DNA of 64,000 nt from Rhodovulum sp. P5 (GCF_002079305.1 NZ_CP015039.1:310001-374000), one strand, 5' to 3'; shown: positions 49,135 through 59,019, counted from the stretch's first letter. Numbers and translations are program-made. Notes: generated from the letters alone by a model not told the origin.

Positions 49135-50262
49135 TCAGAGTTCGACCTCGATGTCGGAGACCGGCGTCGAACAGCAGATCAGGATCTTGCCCTGATCGAT
49201 CTCGCGCTGACGAATTCCGCCGCCATGCTGCATATCAACGGATCCCGAACTGAGTTTTGCCTTGCACGTTCCACAAATCCCGCGCTGGCAGGAATACATC
49301 GGCAGCAAGCCCGCCTCGCGCGCAGCGGACAGAACGGTCATGCCCGGGCTGCATTCCACGACGTTGCCGCTTTTGGTGAAACTGACGCGGAACGTCTGGC
49401 CGCTCACTTCCGGCGCGGCCGAGGGTTCGTCGAACGTCCCCGCGGTCTCGGCGCCGAAATCGAAGCTTTCCTCGAAATAGCGCTGCATGTCGAACCCGAC
49501 ATCGCGCAGAAGCGCGCGCACACCCTCCATGAAAAGCGCTGGCCCGCAGCAAAAGATCTTGCGATCCATGAAGTCCGGCGACATCAGCCGGAGCATCTCG
49601 GGGTTCAGCCGCCCGGTGAACCCGCACCAGCCATGATGCGCCAAGGCGGTTTCGCAGGTGAAGGCAAGCTTCAGCCCGGGGTTCTGCGTGGCAAGCAAGC
49701 GCAGCTCGTCGTGAAAGATGATATCCGATGGTGTGCGCGCCGCATGGATGAAATGCAGGTCGTAAGGTTCCGACAGATCGCAGGCCGTCCGCGTCATCGA
49801 CATGATCGGGGTGATGCCGCTGCCCGCGGAGATGAAGAGCAGCTTTTCTTCCGCCGTAGCGTCGGTTGTGAATTCGCCTGCGGGGCCGCTGACGGTCACT
49901 TCCCGGCCCGGCGCCATGTTGTCATGCAGCCAGTTGGAGCCCGGGCCGCCGGGCACGCGCTTGGTCGTGATCTCGACGCGATAGGGACGCGCGGCCGACC
50001 CCGACAGCGTATAGCTGCGCGTGACCATCCCCTCGACCGGCAAGTCGAAGGTCATGTACTGCCCCGGATAGAACCGAAAGGCACGCGGCTCGCGCGCCGA
50101 GAAGACGAAGGTCTTGACGTCATGCGTTTCTTGCCGGACCTGCCGGCAGACCAGAATGTCGTCCTGTTCCGGATCCCACAGCGGTACGCGCGTCGCCTCG
50201 GTGATCGTGGGGTCGGTATCGCCGCGGTCGCGCTGGTTTTCGGGGGAGTCAGCAGGTGTCAT
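49135..50262 (-). CDS. gbcB: Glycine betaine monooxygenase reductase component
   Basis: A 375-residue oxidoreductase: FAD-binding ferredoxin-reductase domain (FYPGQYMTFDLPVEG; VTRSYTLSGSA), NAD-binding domain (LLFISAGSGITPIMSM; IFCCGPALFMEGVRALL) and a C-terminal plant-type 2Fe-2S domain (Cys325/330/333 in YSCQRGICGTCKAKL plus the CCS Cys near 363). The start at 50262 overlaps the gbcA stop by 4 bases. It supplies electrons to GbcA. Confidence 0.92.
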   Translation of the reverse strand: MTPADSPENQRDRGDTDPTITEATRVPLWDPEQDDILVCRQVRQETHDVKTFVFSAREPRAFRFYPGQYMTFDLPVEGMVTRSYTLSGSAARPYRVEITTKRVPGGPGSNWLHDNMAPGREVTVSGPAGEFTTDATAEEKLLFISAGSGITPIMSMTRTACDLSEPYDLHFIHAARTPSDIIFHDELRLLATQNPGLKLAFTCETALAHHGWCGFTGRLNPEMLRLMSPDFMDRKIFCCGPALFMEGVRALLRDVGFDMQRYFEESFDFGAETAGTFDEPSAAPEVSGQTFRVSFTKSGNVVECSPGMTVLSAAREAGLLPMYSCQRGICGTCKAKLSSGSVDMQHGGGIRQREIDQGKILICCSTPVSDIEVEL

Positions 50263-51533
50263 TCGGCGGCCATCCCTTGGGTTTCGTCTGCGAAATGGTG
50301 TTTCAGCCGCCCGATATACCAATCGCAGAATGCCTCGACATGCGGTTCGGTAAAGCGTGAATACGGGCCCGGCTCATAGGCCGGTTGCTGGCTGCCAAGC
50401 TGCGCCAGACGCACGAGGTCGGCATCCTGCTGGTTGGTCATCCGCCAGACCTGTGTGAGGTTGTCGAGGCTGTAATGCTGCCCCTCGATCGCGTCCTTGT
50501 GGACAAGCCAGGTGGTGCGCACCAGCGTCCGATCCGGCGCAAGCGGCAGCACCGAGAAGCATACGATGTGATCGCTCATGAAATGGTGCCAGGAATTCGG
50601 ATGGGTCCAGAAGCTGAGACCGCCGAGCTTCGCATCCGTGAAGTCGCCCAGCAGTTTCTTGCAGGCAACGCGCGTGTCGAGCGTGTGGGATTCCCCTTCT
50701 CGCATCAAGGGCAGGCGCATCGTGCGAAAGCCCGTGACACTCGACAGCCGGTCCACCTCGGCCGATGGCAGGCCACAGGATTCCCAACGGCTGTGATCGC
50801 GTTCGATGGACTCGGTATAGGCCTTGACGTCTTCGGAACGGCGCTCACCCAGTTCATCGGGCGAGAAGCCGAACCCGAATTCGGACAAGGGAATAGTCAG
50901 TTGGGGATGGTTCGCCTCGCAGTGATAACACTCGCGATTGTTCTCCATCGTCAGTTTCCAGTTGCCCTCCTCGACCAGATCGGTGCTGTGGGCCACCTTG
51001 CAGTTCGCAAGGTCGTGCGGTGCAAGGTAGGGTTCCATCGCCTGCGCCATCTCTTCGATGTCATCGGGGGCAGTCTCGGCCAGACAGATAAAGATCAGCC
51101 CCGCAATCGACCGGACATGAACGGGTTTGAGCCCGTGACAGCTCTTGTCGAACCCGGCGCCCATATGTTCGGCCAGGATCAACTCCCCGTCTTCGTTATA
51201 GGCCCAGCCGTGATACCGGCAGACGATGTTGCCGATCGTGGCCGCGCGCTCGTCGACCAGCCTGGCGCCACGATGGCGGCAAACATTGTGAAAGCCGCGG
51301 ATCCCCATATCGTCGCCGCGCAGCAGAAGAATGGAGGCCTCGCCGATCTCGACCGTCACGCAATCGCCAGGCTCCGGCAATTCCGGTTCGACCGCCACGA
51401 AGATCCAGTGCGTGCCAAAGATCGCGTCGAGGTCGAGCTTGAGAATGTCGGGGGAATTGTAGAACGGCGCTTCAAGGCTCTTGTAGGGGGCCCGACGCTC
51501 TACAAGGTCACGAGGGGAAGGAGAGGAGGACAA
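50259..51533 (-). CDS. gbcA: Glycine betaine monooxygenase Rieske oxygenase component
   Basis: A 424-residue Rieske-type oxygenase. Rieske ligands Cys85/His87 and Cys105/His108 (CRHRGARLVDE; NIVCRYHGWAYNEDGE). Mononuclear iron His204/His209 in NRECYHCEANHPQL. These and the betaine-type C-terminus match GbcA, which demethylates glycine betaine to dimethylglycine with release of formaldehyde. Paired with gbcB, and first in the betaine-to-pyruvate series of the window. Confidence 0.93.
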   Translation of the reverse strand: MSSSPSPRDLVERRAPYKSLEAPFYNSPDILKLDLDAIFGTHWIFVAVEPELPEPGDCVTVEIGEASILLLRGDDMGIRGFHNVCRHRGARLVDERAATIGNIVCRYHGWAYNEDGELILAEHMGAGFDKSCHGLKPVHVRSIAGLIFICLAETAPDDIEEMAQAMEPYLAPHDLANCKVAHSTDLVEEGNWKLTMENNRECYHCEANHPQLTIPLSEFGFGFSPDELGERRSEDVKAYTESIERDHSRWESCGLPSAEVDRLSSVTGFRTMRLPLMREGESHTLDTRVACKKLLGDFTDAKLGGLSFWTHPNSWHHFMSDHIVCFSVLPLAPDRTLVRTTWLVHKDAIEGQHYSLDNLTQVWRMTNQQDADLVRLAQLGSQQPAYEPGPYSRFTEPHVEAFCDWYIGRLKHHFADETQGMAAE

Positions 51534-52018
51534 TTTCGGATACCTCGCTATCGAATCTGAGGGATGGTGACGTGTTTCGCGACATGTGGCGACTCCTGCT
51601 TGGCCGATCCTGCCCGCCGCAACGCCTGCGCCTTGACTGGGTTACAATGCTTCTTCGCTTCGCGCCCGCAGCGCAGAACGCTTGCGGCAACCGGGCGGGA
51701 AGAATGCGACATGGGCGCACAGATTGGCGCGGCAGATCCAGACGTAGCGAAAATACCACAAAACCCTCCCTTCCCGAAGGGACGAGCATCCATCCCCGGG
51801 GTCGCTGAACGCTCCGGCCCGTTTGCTCGCACCGAACAAGCTTTTGCACCTGTGCGACACGCACGTTTGGTGATGCGGGCACGGTGCGACACTGACCGAG
51901 GGCCGCCTCCCGTGGGCCGGCGCCGAGCTCTGGGCAATTGTGCCGGAATGACCGGCGGCACGTCCGTCTGCAACTGCGTGAACCGCGCGCTGGTTCTGTG
52001 GGCACGGGCGGCCGGGTA
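51534..52018. promoter_or_regulatory. 485-base gap upstream of gbcA
   Basis: No gene is supported. It lies between the 3' end of the DUF2339 gene and the gbcA start, so it must hold the gbcA promoter and probably activator sites. I see no operator I can name and no obvious terminator. Confidence 0.35.
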
Positions 52019-54853
52019 TCACGCGTCGTCGCGCCGGTCCGGTCTTGATCCTGATGTGAAGACAAAACGCCGATACACCCGCCCGATTCCGATCAGTGTC
52101 AGGCCGAGGCCAAGGAAGGAGGCCACGCGGTAAAGCCCCGCAAGATCGGACATGTCGTACAGGAACACCTTTATGACCGTGACGATCAGCACGGCGAGGG
52201 AGGCGTAGCGCATCGCCTGTGAGCCCCGCCATATTCCGACCGCCAGCAGCACCAGGGCAAAGGCGATCCACACGACCGAATAGGCATAGAGTTCGGCATC
52301 GCCCGGCGGGCTTTCCCATGTCAGCGAAATGTCGGCGCCCCGAAACGTCCGGCGGGTTTCCAGCGAGAGATAGACAAACAGCAGGATACCGGCCCCGGCC
52401 TGCAACGCCTGTCGCGCACGGTCCGGCAGATCGAAGCCGCGGCGAGAACCGATGAGCGCAAAGCCCACAGCGGGCAGGATATAGGCGAGGCCCAGAAGGT
52501 TGATCACGGGCAAGCCCCCGACAGGCTCTCCAGACACAAGCGGATTGTTTTCGATCACATGGCCCACCCCGACAAGCAGGCCCGCTGCAAGCAGAAGCAG
52601 CCCACCTGCAAACTGCATCCAGGGGCGGTCTTGCGTGATCTCACGCCGCAGGCACACCGCCGCCCCGGTGATCCACCAGACCGACTGGACCGCAGAGTCG
52701 AACAGGGTCCATCCTTCGGGACGGATGGTGCCCGAGGTCCAGAGTTTCAACTGCAACGCCACCATCAGAAAGGCAAAGCCGAGGGCGAGGATCTCACACA
52801 GGATCACCAGCGGAACACGGTGGCCGCCATCGCCACGTGCGAAAAGACGCGCGGCCCCGGTCATTGCCGCCGCGGGCAGGCCGTAGCCATAGATCACCCA
52901 GCCGAACAGCCCCGCAACCCCGCCCTGATAATCGAGAACCGCAGGGTTGGCGACAAGGCGCACAAGAACCACGCCCGCCATGACCATGGCGATGGCCTTC
53001 ACTTCCGCGACCCGGATCCGGTCCCAGATCCACGCCAGGGCAAGGATCTCGACCGACAGGGCGACGGTCAGCCAGGCTTCGCGCAGCAGACAGGTGAAGG
53101 CGAGCGCGAGCACGGCCGTGCAGCCCGCGGCATAGAGGGCGAGCGCGACGTTCCGTCGGTCCCCACCCGTTCGCCGCGCGACCGACAGCGCCGCAAGCAG
53201 CAGCAGGACAGCAAGGCCCATGCCGACCGTCGCCCAGCTTATGTCGATCTCGAACGCGCCGATGCGCCAGTACCCGATGACGAACAGCAAGACGGGCATG
53301 CCCGCGGACAGCCCCGACCAGAGCGCCACCGTGCGGCCCCGCGGCAGCGCGAGATAGCCGCCGAGCCCGAAGAGCGCAGCAAAGCCCCACAGCGCCCGGG
53401 AAAAGACAAGAAACTCCGGCGGCATCACGAATGGGCCGAAAGCATTCGCGCCGCTCGCCGTTCCCAATTCCTGCAACCGCGCGGGCAGGCTGATCTCCAC
53501 CGGCTGGGGCCACAGGACGAAACCCGCAAGGACAATCAGTGCGGATGCCACCGCGAGGCTTTCAAGCGTCTGACGCCAGACGCCCATTGCCAGCGCCACG
53601 GCACCGTAAAGCGCCAAGAACATGAAGGCTGCCGTGTTGAAACCGCAGAGATCCGCATAGAGGAGCAACAAAACCCCGCACAGCGTAAAGCCAAGCCCGG
53701 AAGTGTCCGCCAGCATGGCCGACATCCAGCGCCACAGCGGTGTTTGCGGGACCTTCACGGGCAGCCGCGTCGAAAGCCCCGCGAAAAGCGCGGCAAGCCC
53801 GACACCGTAACTGCCAAGAACGCCCTGGTCGGCCGCCGACCAAGCCCAATCCAGCCAAAGCAGCGGCCAGAAAAGCGCGCCGACCAGCGTGAGGGCGGCA
53901 AACCACCACCACTTTCGCCAGACCATAACGGCAAGGCACCCGGCGCTAAGCAGCCAAAGGTAAAGGAAAAGCGGCAGCGCTTGGGGCTCTGGGCTCTCGG
54001 TCAGCGCCGGGACGAGATAGCCCCCGGCCAGCCCCATCAACGCGACGAACCACCCCTGCCGGAGCGCAAGCCCAAGCGCCGCATAGGAGACCAGCCCAAG
54101 CCCGATGAACGCAACCGCCGGGCCGATCAGCCCGTACATCCCATGCGCGGCATAGAGTGCTGCGAAGATTGCGAACAGGCCGGAGGCTGTCAGCGCCGGC
54201 GGCACATAGTCCGGGCTCAGCGCGCGGGCCACCTGTCGAACCGGCCGTCTTTCCGTCCACTCGCCCGCCGACAGAAGCATCCCGCCAAGGATCAAACCCG
54301 CCAGAACCCGCGCCATCGGCGTAAGCCAGCCCTCGTCGATCGCATAGCGGAACAGGAAGACGGCACTCAGGGCGATCGCGACCGCACCAAGCCAGATCAT
54401 CCACTGGGAGGCGAGCGTTTCCTCCATGCCCGATCGCGGGGGTGCAGGCGTCTCGGCCTGCGCGTCCGAAGACCAGGGTTCAGGCGTAGACCCCACGTAA
54501 AGCGTGTCTGCCTCTCCCTCTGCGGCAATGCGCGTCTCACGATCCTCGGCAGCGGGAATTGGCGGCACATCTTCGTCGCCCAGAGGTTCGGCCTCATGCT
54601 CCGGGCTGCTTTCGGTCGGTGGGGCCTCTTCGACTTCCGCACCTGCGTCCGGCTGTGGCGCCACCTCCGCCTGCGCGCCTGCGCCGTCGAGCTTTCCTCG
54701 CCGTTCCCGACTTTCAGTCAGGAGCTCAGCAAGCCGGGCCACCTCCTGTTCAAGGCGCTCGGCCCGCTCTCGTGCCTTCTTTGCGACCGCGAGGGCGACC
54801 AACGGCATGGCCAAGACATAGACGATCAAGACGACAGTAAGGAGAATGCCCAT
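52019..54853 (-). CDS. DUF2339-family polytopic membrane protein
   Basis: A 944-residue protein from MGILLTVVLIVYVLAMPLVA. One N-terminal helix, a coiled-coil/charged segment (KKARERAERLEQEVARLAEL) and an acidic Pro/Glu-rich stretch to about residue 140, then more than twenty predicted transmembrane helices. This is the DUF2339 architecture; a role in cell-envelope physiology is suspected in the family but no activity is known. Upstream frame extension to 55018 is rejected because the signal-like helix at MGILLT is the natural start. Confidence 0.85.
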   Translation of the reverse strand: MGILLTVVLIVYVLAMPLVALAVAKKARERAERLEQEVARLAELLTESRERRGKLDGAGAQAEVAPQPDAGAEVEEAPPTESSPEHEAEPLGDEDVPPIPAAEDRETRIAAEGEADTLYVGSTPEPWSSDAQAETPAPPRSGMEETLASQWMIWLGAVAIALSAVFLFRYAIDEGWLTPMARVLAGLILGGMLLSAGEWTERRPVRQVARALSPDYVPPALTASGLFAIFAALYAAHGMYGLIGPAVAFIGLGLVSYAALGLALRQGWFVALMGLAGGYLVPALTESPEPQALPLFLYLWLLSAGCLAVMVWRKWWWFAALTLVGALFWPLLWLDWAWSAADQGVLGSYGVGLAALFAGLSTRLPVKVPQTPLWRWMSAMLADTSGLGFTLCGVLLLLYADLCGFNTAAFMFLALYGAVALAMGVWRQTLESLAVASALIVLAGFVLWPQPVEISLPARLQELGTASGANAFGPFVMPPEFLVFSRALWGFAALFGLGGYLALPRGRTVALWSGLSAGMPVLLFVIGYWRIGAFEIDISWATVGMGLAVLLLLAALSVARRTGGDRRNVALALYAAGCTAVLALAFTCLLREAWLTVALSVEILALAWIWDRIRVAEVKAIAMVMAGVVLVRLVANPAVLDYQGGVAGLFGWVIYGYGLPAAAMTGAARLFARGDGGHRVPLVILCEILALGFAFLMVALQLKLWTSGTIRPEGWTLFDSAVQSVWWITGAAVCLRREITQDRPWMQFAGGLLLLAAGLLVGVGHVIENNPLVSGEPVGGLPVINLLGLAYILPAVGFALIGSRRGFDLPDRARQALQAGAGILLFVYLSLETRRTFRGADISLTWESPPGDAELYAYSVVWIAFALVLLAVGIWRGSQAMRYASLAVLIVTVIKVFLYDMSDLAGLYRVASFLGLGLTLIGIGRVYRRFVFTSGSRPDRRDDA

Positions 54854-55040
54854 CTGCCTATCGTCGCACAAACGCCACCTTTCATGGCAGGAATTTATCG
54901 GGCGAAAGGGCGCAGGCTGGTTTGCGCAAGCGCAGAGCCTTTTGATTGCATGGACACCACGGCCCAAGGGCATCGCAACCCAAGGTCTGCGCCCCTCCCC
55001 CGTTGTGAAGATGCTCACCCCGCCCCCCGCGCAAAGCCTG

Positions 55041-55054
55041 GCGGATTTGTAAGG
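55041..55054 (+). promoter_or_regulatory. Site A of a shared TTACGGATTTGTAAG-type motif (yfdX promoter)
   Basis: GCGGATTTGTAAGG, matching the right half and centre of the full palindrome at 56363. The left arm is degenerate (CTGGC for CTTAC). Ends about 68 bases before the yfdX ATG, almost the same distance as site B to its gene. Confidence 0.5.
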
Positions 55055-55120
55055 TCGAGGTCAGATCCACTTCAGCCGGTGCAGGCATGATCAAGCCATC
55101 GACAAACAACGGAGGAAACC

Positions 55121-55765
55121 ATGAAGACCGCTTCCAAACTCACGGCCGTTGCGCTGGCCGCCCTGATGACGACCACCGCAATCGTTTCGCACGCAGCCAA
55201 CGCGCCCGCCCCGGCGCCGGCCTACCAGACGCAAGAGCAGATGCTGACCACCGCCGATGAGGCGCTGACCGCGGTCACGCGGGCCCATGCCGCGCGGCTG
55301 GCCCTGTTCGACAACGACGTGGAAGCCGCAAAAGCGCGGCTGGCCGAGGCTCGCACCGCCTTTGACAAGGCCGACAAGACCCTGAACGATCTGACCATCG
55401 GCGATACCGAGGATCCGACCAACCCGACGCAATACCTGCCCTTCGACATGTCGATGGCGTTGACCGACCATTTCGTCGCGACCGAGGAAAACAAGCAGGC
55501 ATTGGAAAAAGCCTATGGCCTGATCCAGACCGGATCGCCCGATGACGCGGTGGAGGTTCTGCGCCTCGCCTCGATCGACGTGAACGTCTCGGCCGCGATG
55601 CTGCCGGTGGTCGAGGCATCCGACCAGTTGCAGCAGGCCCAGACCTTCATCGACAACGGCGACTACTACAAGGCCAACCTCGCGCTGAAGGCGCTGGAGG
55701 ACTCGGTCATCATCCGCAGCTTCTCCATCGATGAGATCCCGCAGCAGGGTGCCAGTATCTTCTGA
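55121..55765 (+). CDS. yfdX: YfdX-family exported protein
   Basis: A 214-residue protein after a strong GGAGG site. The signal peptide MKTASKLTAVALAALMTTTA is followed by a helical YfdX domain (DEALTAVTRAHAARLALFDN; KARLAEARTAFDKADKTLND; SFSIDEIPQQGASIF). YfdX proteins are periplasmic acid/envelope-stress factors controlled in enterics by EvgSA. The linked two-component genes and shared motif suggest an analogous stress circuit. Function in this organism is inferred. Confidence 0.82.
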   Translation: MKTASKLTAVALAALMTTTAIVSHAANAPAPAPAYQTQEQMLTTADEALTAVTRAHAARLALFDNDVEAAKARLAEARTAFDKADKTLNDLTIGDTEDPTNPTQYLPFDMSMALTDHFVATEENKQALEKAYGLIQTGSPDDAVEVLRLASIDVNVSAAMLPVVEASDQLQQAQTFIDNGDYYKANLALKALEDSVIIRSFSIDEIPQQGASIF

Positions 55766-55786
55766 TCTGGATAGTCGCCCGCCAAC

Positions 55787-55820
55787 GGCCCCGGCGCCAT
55801 CACCGCCGGGGCCTTTTCTT
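55787..55820 (+). terminator. Rho-independent terminator after yfdX
   Basis: Perfect 10-base arms GGCCCCGGCG (55787-55796) and CGCCGGGGCC (55804-55813), 7-base loop, then TTTTCTT. Confidence 0.9.
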
Positions 55821-55925
55821 GCGTGCTCCCCTTCGACATGGCGTTGTGTTTGAAACGGGGTTTCAGGGTCCCGATCTTCCGGCCCCTGTGTTAGGTCCAG
55901 ACCGAAAGCTTCGAAGGACGCAACG

Positions 55926-56246
55926 GTGATCCCGAATTACACCTCGCACGCCGCGAACGAACGCACGTTCCTTGCCTGGGTCAGAACGGTCATCGCGATA
56001 GAGGGCTTCGGCCTTGTCGCCGCACGCCTGCGGCCCGAAACGCCCCTGGTCTGGAGCGAGGTTGCCCTTCTGGTGGCCGGGGGTGTTGTGATCCTGCTGG
56101 CCTATCTTCGCATGCAGCGGATCAGGCGCCTGCTGGACAAGGCAGAGCGCAGCCCGGACGAAACCGGCCTGTCGAGTGCCTTTCTGGTGCTTCTTGTCGC
56201 GGCGCTGTTTGCCCTCTTCGGGATGTTCGTGCTGCATGTGAGGTGA
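55926..56246 (+). CDS. DUF202 (YidH-like) small membrane protein
   Basis: A 106-residue protein starting with GTG (MIPNYTSHAANERTFLAWVR). The NERTFLAWVRT motif followed by three transmembrane helices is diagnostic of DUF202. No function is established for the family. It has its own short upstream region after the yfdX terminator and precedes the flavoprotein operon. Confidence 0.85.
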   Translation: MIPNYTSHAANERTFLAWVRTVIAIEGFGLVAARLRPETPLVWSEVALLVAGGVVILLAYLRMQRIRRLLDKAERSPDETGLSSAFLVLLVAALFALFGMFVLHVR

Positions 56247-56362
56247 GCCTGTCGCCATCGTCGGTCCGGTCGCGATCTGCATGTCGCCCGCGCCTGTCAG
56301 AAGGCGGTTCCGGCACGCGTCACGAGCGGCCTTCTTGCATGTCCAGGATCGGACATCCCGAC

Positions 56363-56380
56363 GCTTACGGATTTGTAAGC
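56363..56380 (+). promoter_or_regulatory. Site B: perfect palindrome GCTTACGGATTTGTAAGC
   Basis: Six-base arms GCTTAC and GTAAGC with a GGATTT centre, about 70 bases before the SQR-like gene. It is the best example of a motif found at four places in 55-62 kb, and suits a dimeric OmpR-type regulator. Confidence 0.6.
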
Positions 56381-56449
56381 ACCGCTCCAGCCCCCTGACA
56401 GGAGTCCTTCCTAGATTGGTCCCATCAAACGAACCCGAAGGAGGGGGCC

Positions 56450-57730
56450 ATGTCGAAAGCAAAACAGAAAACCCGCGTGCTGGTTCTTGGCGGCAATTTC
56501 GCCGGGCTGGGCGCTGCGCAGAAAATCCGCGACCATGCGGGCGATGCGGTGGAGATCACCGTGATCGACCGCAAGGCCTATCTCGACTACATCCCGAACA
56601 TCCCGCTGGAAATTTTCGAGGGCCGCGATCCGGCCGTCACCATGCATATGCCGCTGGTCGATGCGTTGGCCGAGGACGATATCCGCTTCGAACAGGCCGA
56701 GGTCGAGGGCATCGACGTCGAGACCAAGACCGTCACGCTGCGCCCGAACGAACGCCCCGGCGCGCCCCGTTATACCAAACCCTATGACAAGCTGGTGATC
56801 GCGCTGGGGGCCCGGCTGGCCTATGACGAGATCGAGCGTTTTGCCGAATATGGGCACACGGTGTCGGATGCCTGGCATGCGAACCGCCTGATCGATTATC
56901 TGAAGAATGACTACAAGGGCGGGCCTGTCGCCATCGGCTCTGCCCGGTTCGAACAGGGCCACCGCGGGCGCCCCGACTGGCTGCCCACGGCGCTGGCCGC
57001 CTGCGAAGGGCCGCCGGTGGAACTGGCCCTGTCGCTGGCCCATTGGCTGGAGGAACACGGCAAGGGTGGCGCGAAGGATATCACGCTTTTCACCCCCGCC
57101 GAACTGATCGCCGAGGATGCCGGCGACGAGGTGGTGCACCAGCTGCTGGAGGCGGCCAGCGAGATGGGCTTCGGCTATATCAACAAGGTTGAGGACATCG
57201 CGCGCATCACGGCAGAGGGCATCGAGTTCGCCAATGGCCAAAGCCTGAAGGCCGAGCTGAAGATCGTGTTCCCCAACTGGAAGCCCCACAATTTCCTGCA
57301 GGGCCTGCCGATCAGTGACGAGGTGGGCTTTGTCGTCACCGGGATGGACATGCGCAACCCCGATTACCCGGACGTCTTCGCCTGCGGCGATGCCGCCGCG
57401 ATCACGGTGCCGAAGCTGGGTGCCATCGGCCATCAGGAAGCCGAGGTCGTCGGCCGTCAGATCGCCAAGGATGTGGGGGCGCTGCCCGCGAACGAGGCCG
57501 ATGAACCCTGGTCGCCCGAGGTGCTGTGCATCGGCGACATGGGCGGCGGCAAGGCGTTTTACATCCATGCAACCGCCTGGTTCGGCGGCGATATTCAGGA
57601 GCTTCGTATGGGCCGGCTGCCCTATGCCCAGAAGGTCGCCTACAAGGAGCTGTTCTTCCGCAACAAGGGGCGCGTGCCCAACTGGGGCGTGCCTCTCGCG
57701 AAATGGTCGGCCGAGGAAATCGCGGTCTGA
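56450..57730 (+). CDS. FAD-dependent oxidoreductase, sulfide:quinone-reductase-like
   Basis: A 426-residue two-dinucleotide-binding flavoprotein after a GGAGGG site. N-terminal FAD motif RVLVLGGNFAGLGAAQKIRD, then PYDKLVIALGAR and C-terminal DVFACGDAAAI. The shape is that of sulfide:quinone reductase and type II NADH dehydrogenase relatives. Cysteines occur only singly (LAACEGP, FACGD, VLCIGD), so I cannot confirm the SQR redox-cysteine set. It is first in an operon with DUF4336 and DUF1269 genes, preceded by motif site B. Confidence 0.8.
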   Translation: MSKAKQKTRVLVLGGNFAGLGAAQKIRDHAGDAVEITVIDRKAYLDYIPNIPLEIFEGRDPAVTMHMPLVDALAEDDIRFEQAEVEGIDVETKTVTLRPNERPGAPRYTKPYDKLVIALGARLAYDEIERFAEYGHTVSDAWHANRLIDYLKNDYKGGPVAIGSARFEQGHRGRPDWLPTALAACEGPPVELALSLAHWLEEHGKGGAKDITLFTPAELIAEDAGDEVVHQLLEAASEMGFGYINKVEDIARITAEGIEFANGQSLKAELKIVFPNWKPHNFLQGLPISDEVGFVVTGMDMRNPDYPDVFACGDAAAITVPKLGAIGHQEAEVVGRQIAKDVGALPANEADEPWSPEVLCIGDMGGGKAFYIHATAWFGGDIQELRMGRLPYAQKVAYKELFFRNKGRVPNWGVPLAKWSAEEIAV

Positions 57731-57754
57731 CCCGGGATGCAGGAGGACGCGGTC

Positions 57755-58450
57755 ATGGAACATCCGTTCACCGAAGTCGTTCCCGGCGTGATTTGGGTCT
57801 CCCCCTACCCCGTTCGCTACGCCGGAACGCGGTTCGAGGCTCGGATGACCGCGATCCGCCTGCCCGATGGCCGAGTGGTCTTGCATTCTCCCGGACCACT
57901 CGGCCACACCCACCTGGCCCGGCTTGCAGAGATTGGCCCGGTCGAGTTCCTGATCGCACCGGGCACCTATCACCATTTGCACATGGCCGAGGCGCAGGCC
58001 GCCTTTCTGCAAGCGGAAACCCATATCTGCCCGGGGATCGCGCGCAAGCGGCCCGACCTGCGTTTCGACGCGATGCTGTCCGACACCGCCCCCGCGGCCT
58101 GGGCCGGCGTCATGGATCAGGTCGTCCTGCGCGGCAGCCGCTGGATGTGGGAGGTCGTGTTCCTGCACCGCGCGAGCCGCACGCTGATCGTGACCGATCT
58201 GATCGAGTTGTTCACCGACGCCACCCCGCGGATCGACTGGAAACTCAAGGCGTGGTGGCGCCTTTTCGGGATGTGGAACAAACCGCACCCCGCCCCTGAG
58301 TACCGCTTTGGCTGGCGCGACCGGACGGCCGCGCGCGAGAGCCTTGCCCGCATTCTCGCCTGGGACTTCGACCGGATCATCCTGTCCCACGGCGATCTTG
58401 TCGACCGGGGCGGCAAATCCGTCGCCGCGGCCGCCTTTGCAACCGTCTGA
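57755..58450 (+). CDS. DUF4336-family metallo-hydrolase-like protein
   Basis: A 231-residue protein. ATG 57755 (MEHPFTEVVPGVIWVSPYPV) has AGGAGG 8 bases upstream and is preferred to ATG 57737. The pattern VVLHSPGPLGHTHLARLAEI, FLIAPGTYHHLHMAEAQAAF and DRIILSHGDLV resembles the metallo-beta-lactamase fold, as in DUF4336, but canonical HxHxDH is not complete. Same operon as the flavoprotein, 24 bases downstream. Confidence 0.75.
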   Translation: MEHPFTEVVPGVIWVSPYPVRYAGTRFEARMTAIRLPDGRVVLHSPGPLGHTHLARLAEIGPVEFLIAPGTYHHLHMAEAQAAFLQAETHICPGIARKRPDLRFDAMLSDTAPAAWAGVMDQVVLRGSRWMWEVVFLHRASRTLIVTDLIELFTDATPRIDWKLKAWWRLFGMWNKPHPAPEYRFGWRDRTAARESLARILAWDFDRIILSHGDLVDRGGKSVAAAAFATV

Positions 58451-58503
58451 CCCGTGACGCGGGTCGGACATCTTTGAACCCTGAAACCGAAAGGACCAGA
58501 CAA

Positions 58504-59019
58504 ATGACCGAACTTCTCGTGATCGGCTATGACACCCCCGAAAAGGCCGAAGAGGCGCGCGACGATCTTTTCCGCCTGTCCCGCAACTACCTGGCCGAGG
58601 TCGGCGATGCCGTTGTCGCAACTGCCGACGACAAGGGTCGCGTGCGGCTGAACCAGATCGTGACGCCGTGGATGGTGGGCGCGACCGGCGGCTCTTTCTG
58701 GGGCTTGCTGATCGGGCTTCTCTTCCTGCATCCGCTGCTGGGTGTGGCGTCCGGCGCCGCGGCGGGCGCCGTGTCCGGCGCGCTGTCGGATTTCGGCATC
58801 CGCGACGATTTCATGAAAGACGTCGGGCGCGTCCTGCAACCCGGTCAGGCGGCGCTCTTCATCCTCGCCAACAAGGCCAGTTCCGAGCGGGTGATCGAGC
58901 AGCTTGCGACGCATGGCGGCGAGGTGCTGCGCACCAATCTCAGCCACGCCGATGAAGAACGGATCAAATCCGCCTTTGCAAACGTTCAGAAGGCAGAGGC
59001 CGAGGCGCACGCGGCCTGA
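58504..59019 (+). CDS. DUF1269-family membrane protein
   Basis: A 171-residue protein from ATG 58504 (MTELLVIGYDTPEKAEEARD). It has an N-terminal soluble domain, a glycine-rich hydrophobic middle (GATGGSFWGLLIGLLFLHPL; GVASGAAAGAVSGALSDFGI) and a C-terminal helical part (LFILANKASSERVIEQLATH). Typical DUF1269, a stress-associated membrane family of unknown activity. Last gene of the operon. Confidence 0.85.
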   Translation: MTELLVIGYDTPEKAEEARDDLFRLSRNYLAEVGDAVVATADDKGRVRLNQIVTPWMVGATGGSFWGLLIGLLFLHPLLGVASGAAAGAVSGALSDFGIRDDFMKDVGRVLQPGQAALFILANKASSERVIEQLATHGGEVLRTNLSHADEERIKSAFANVQKAEAEAHAA

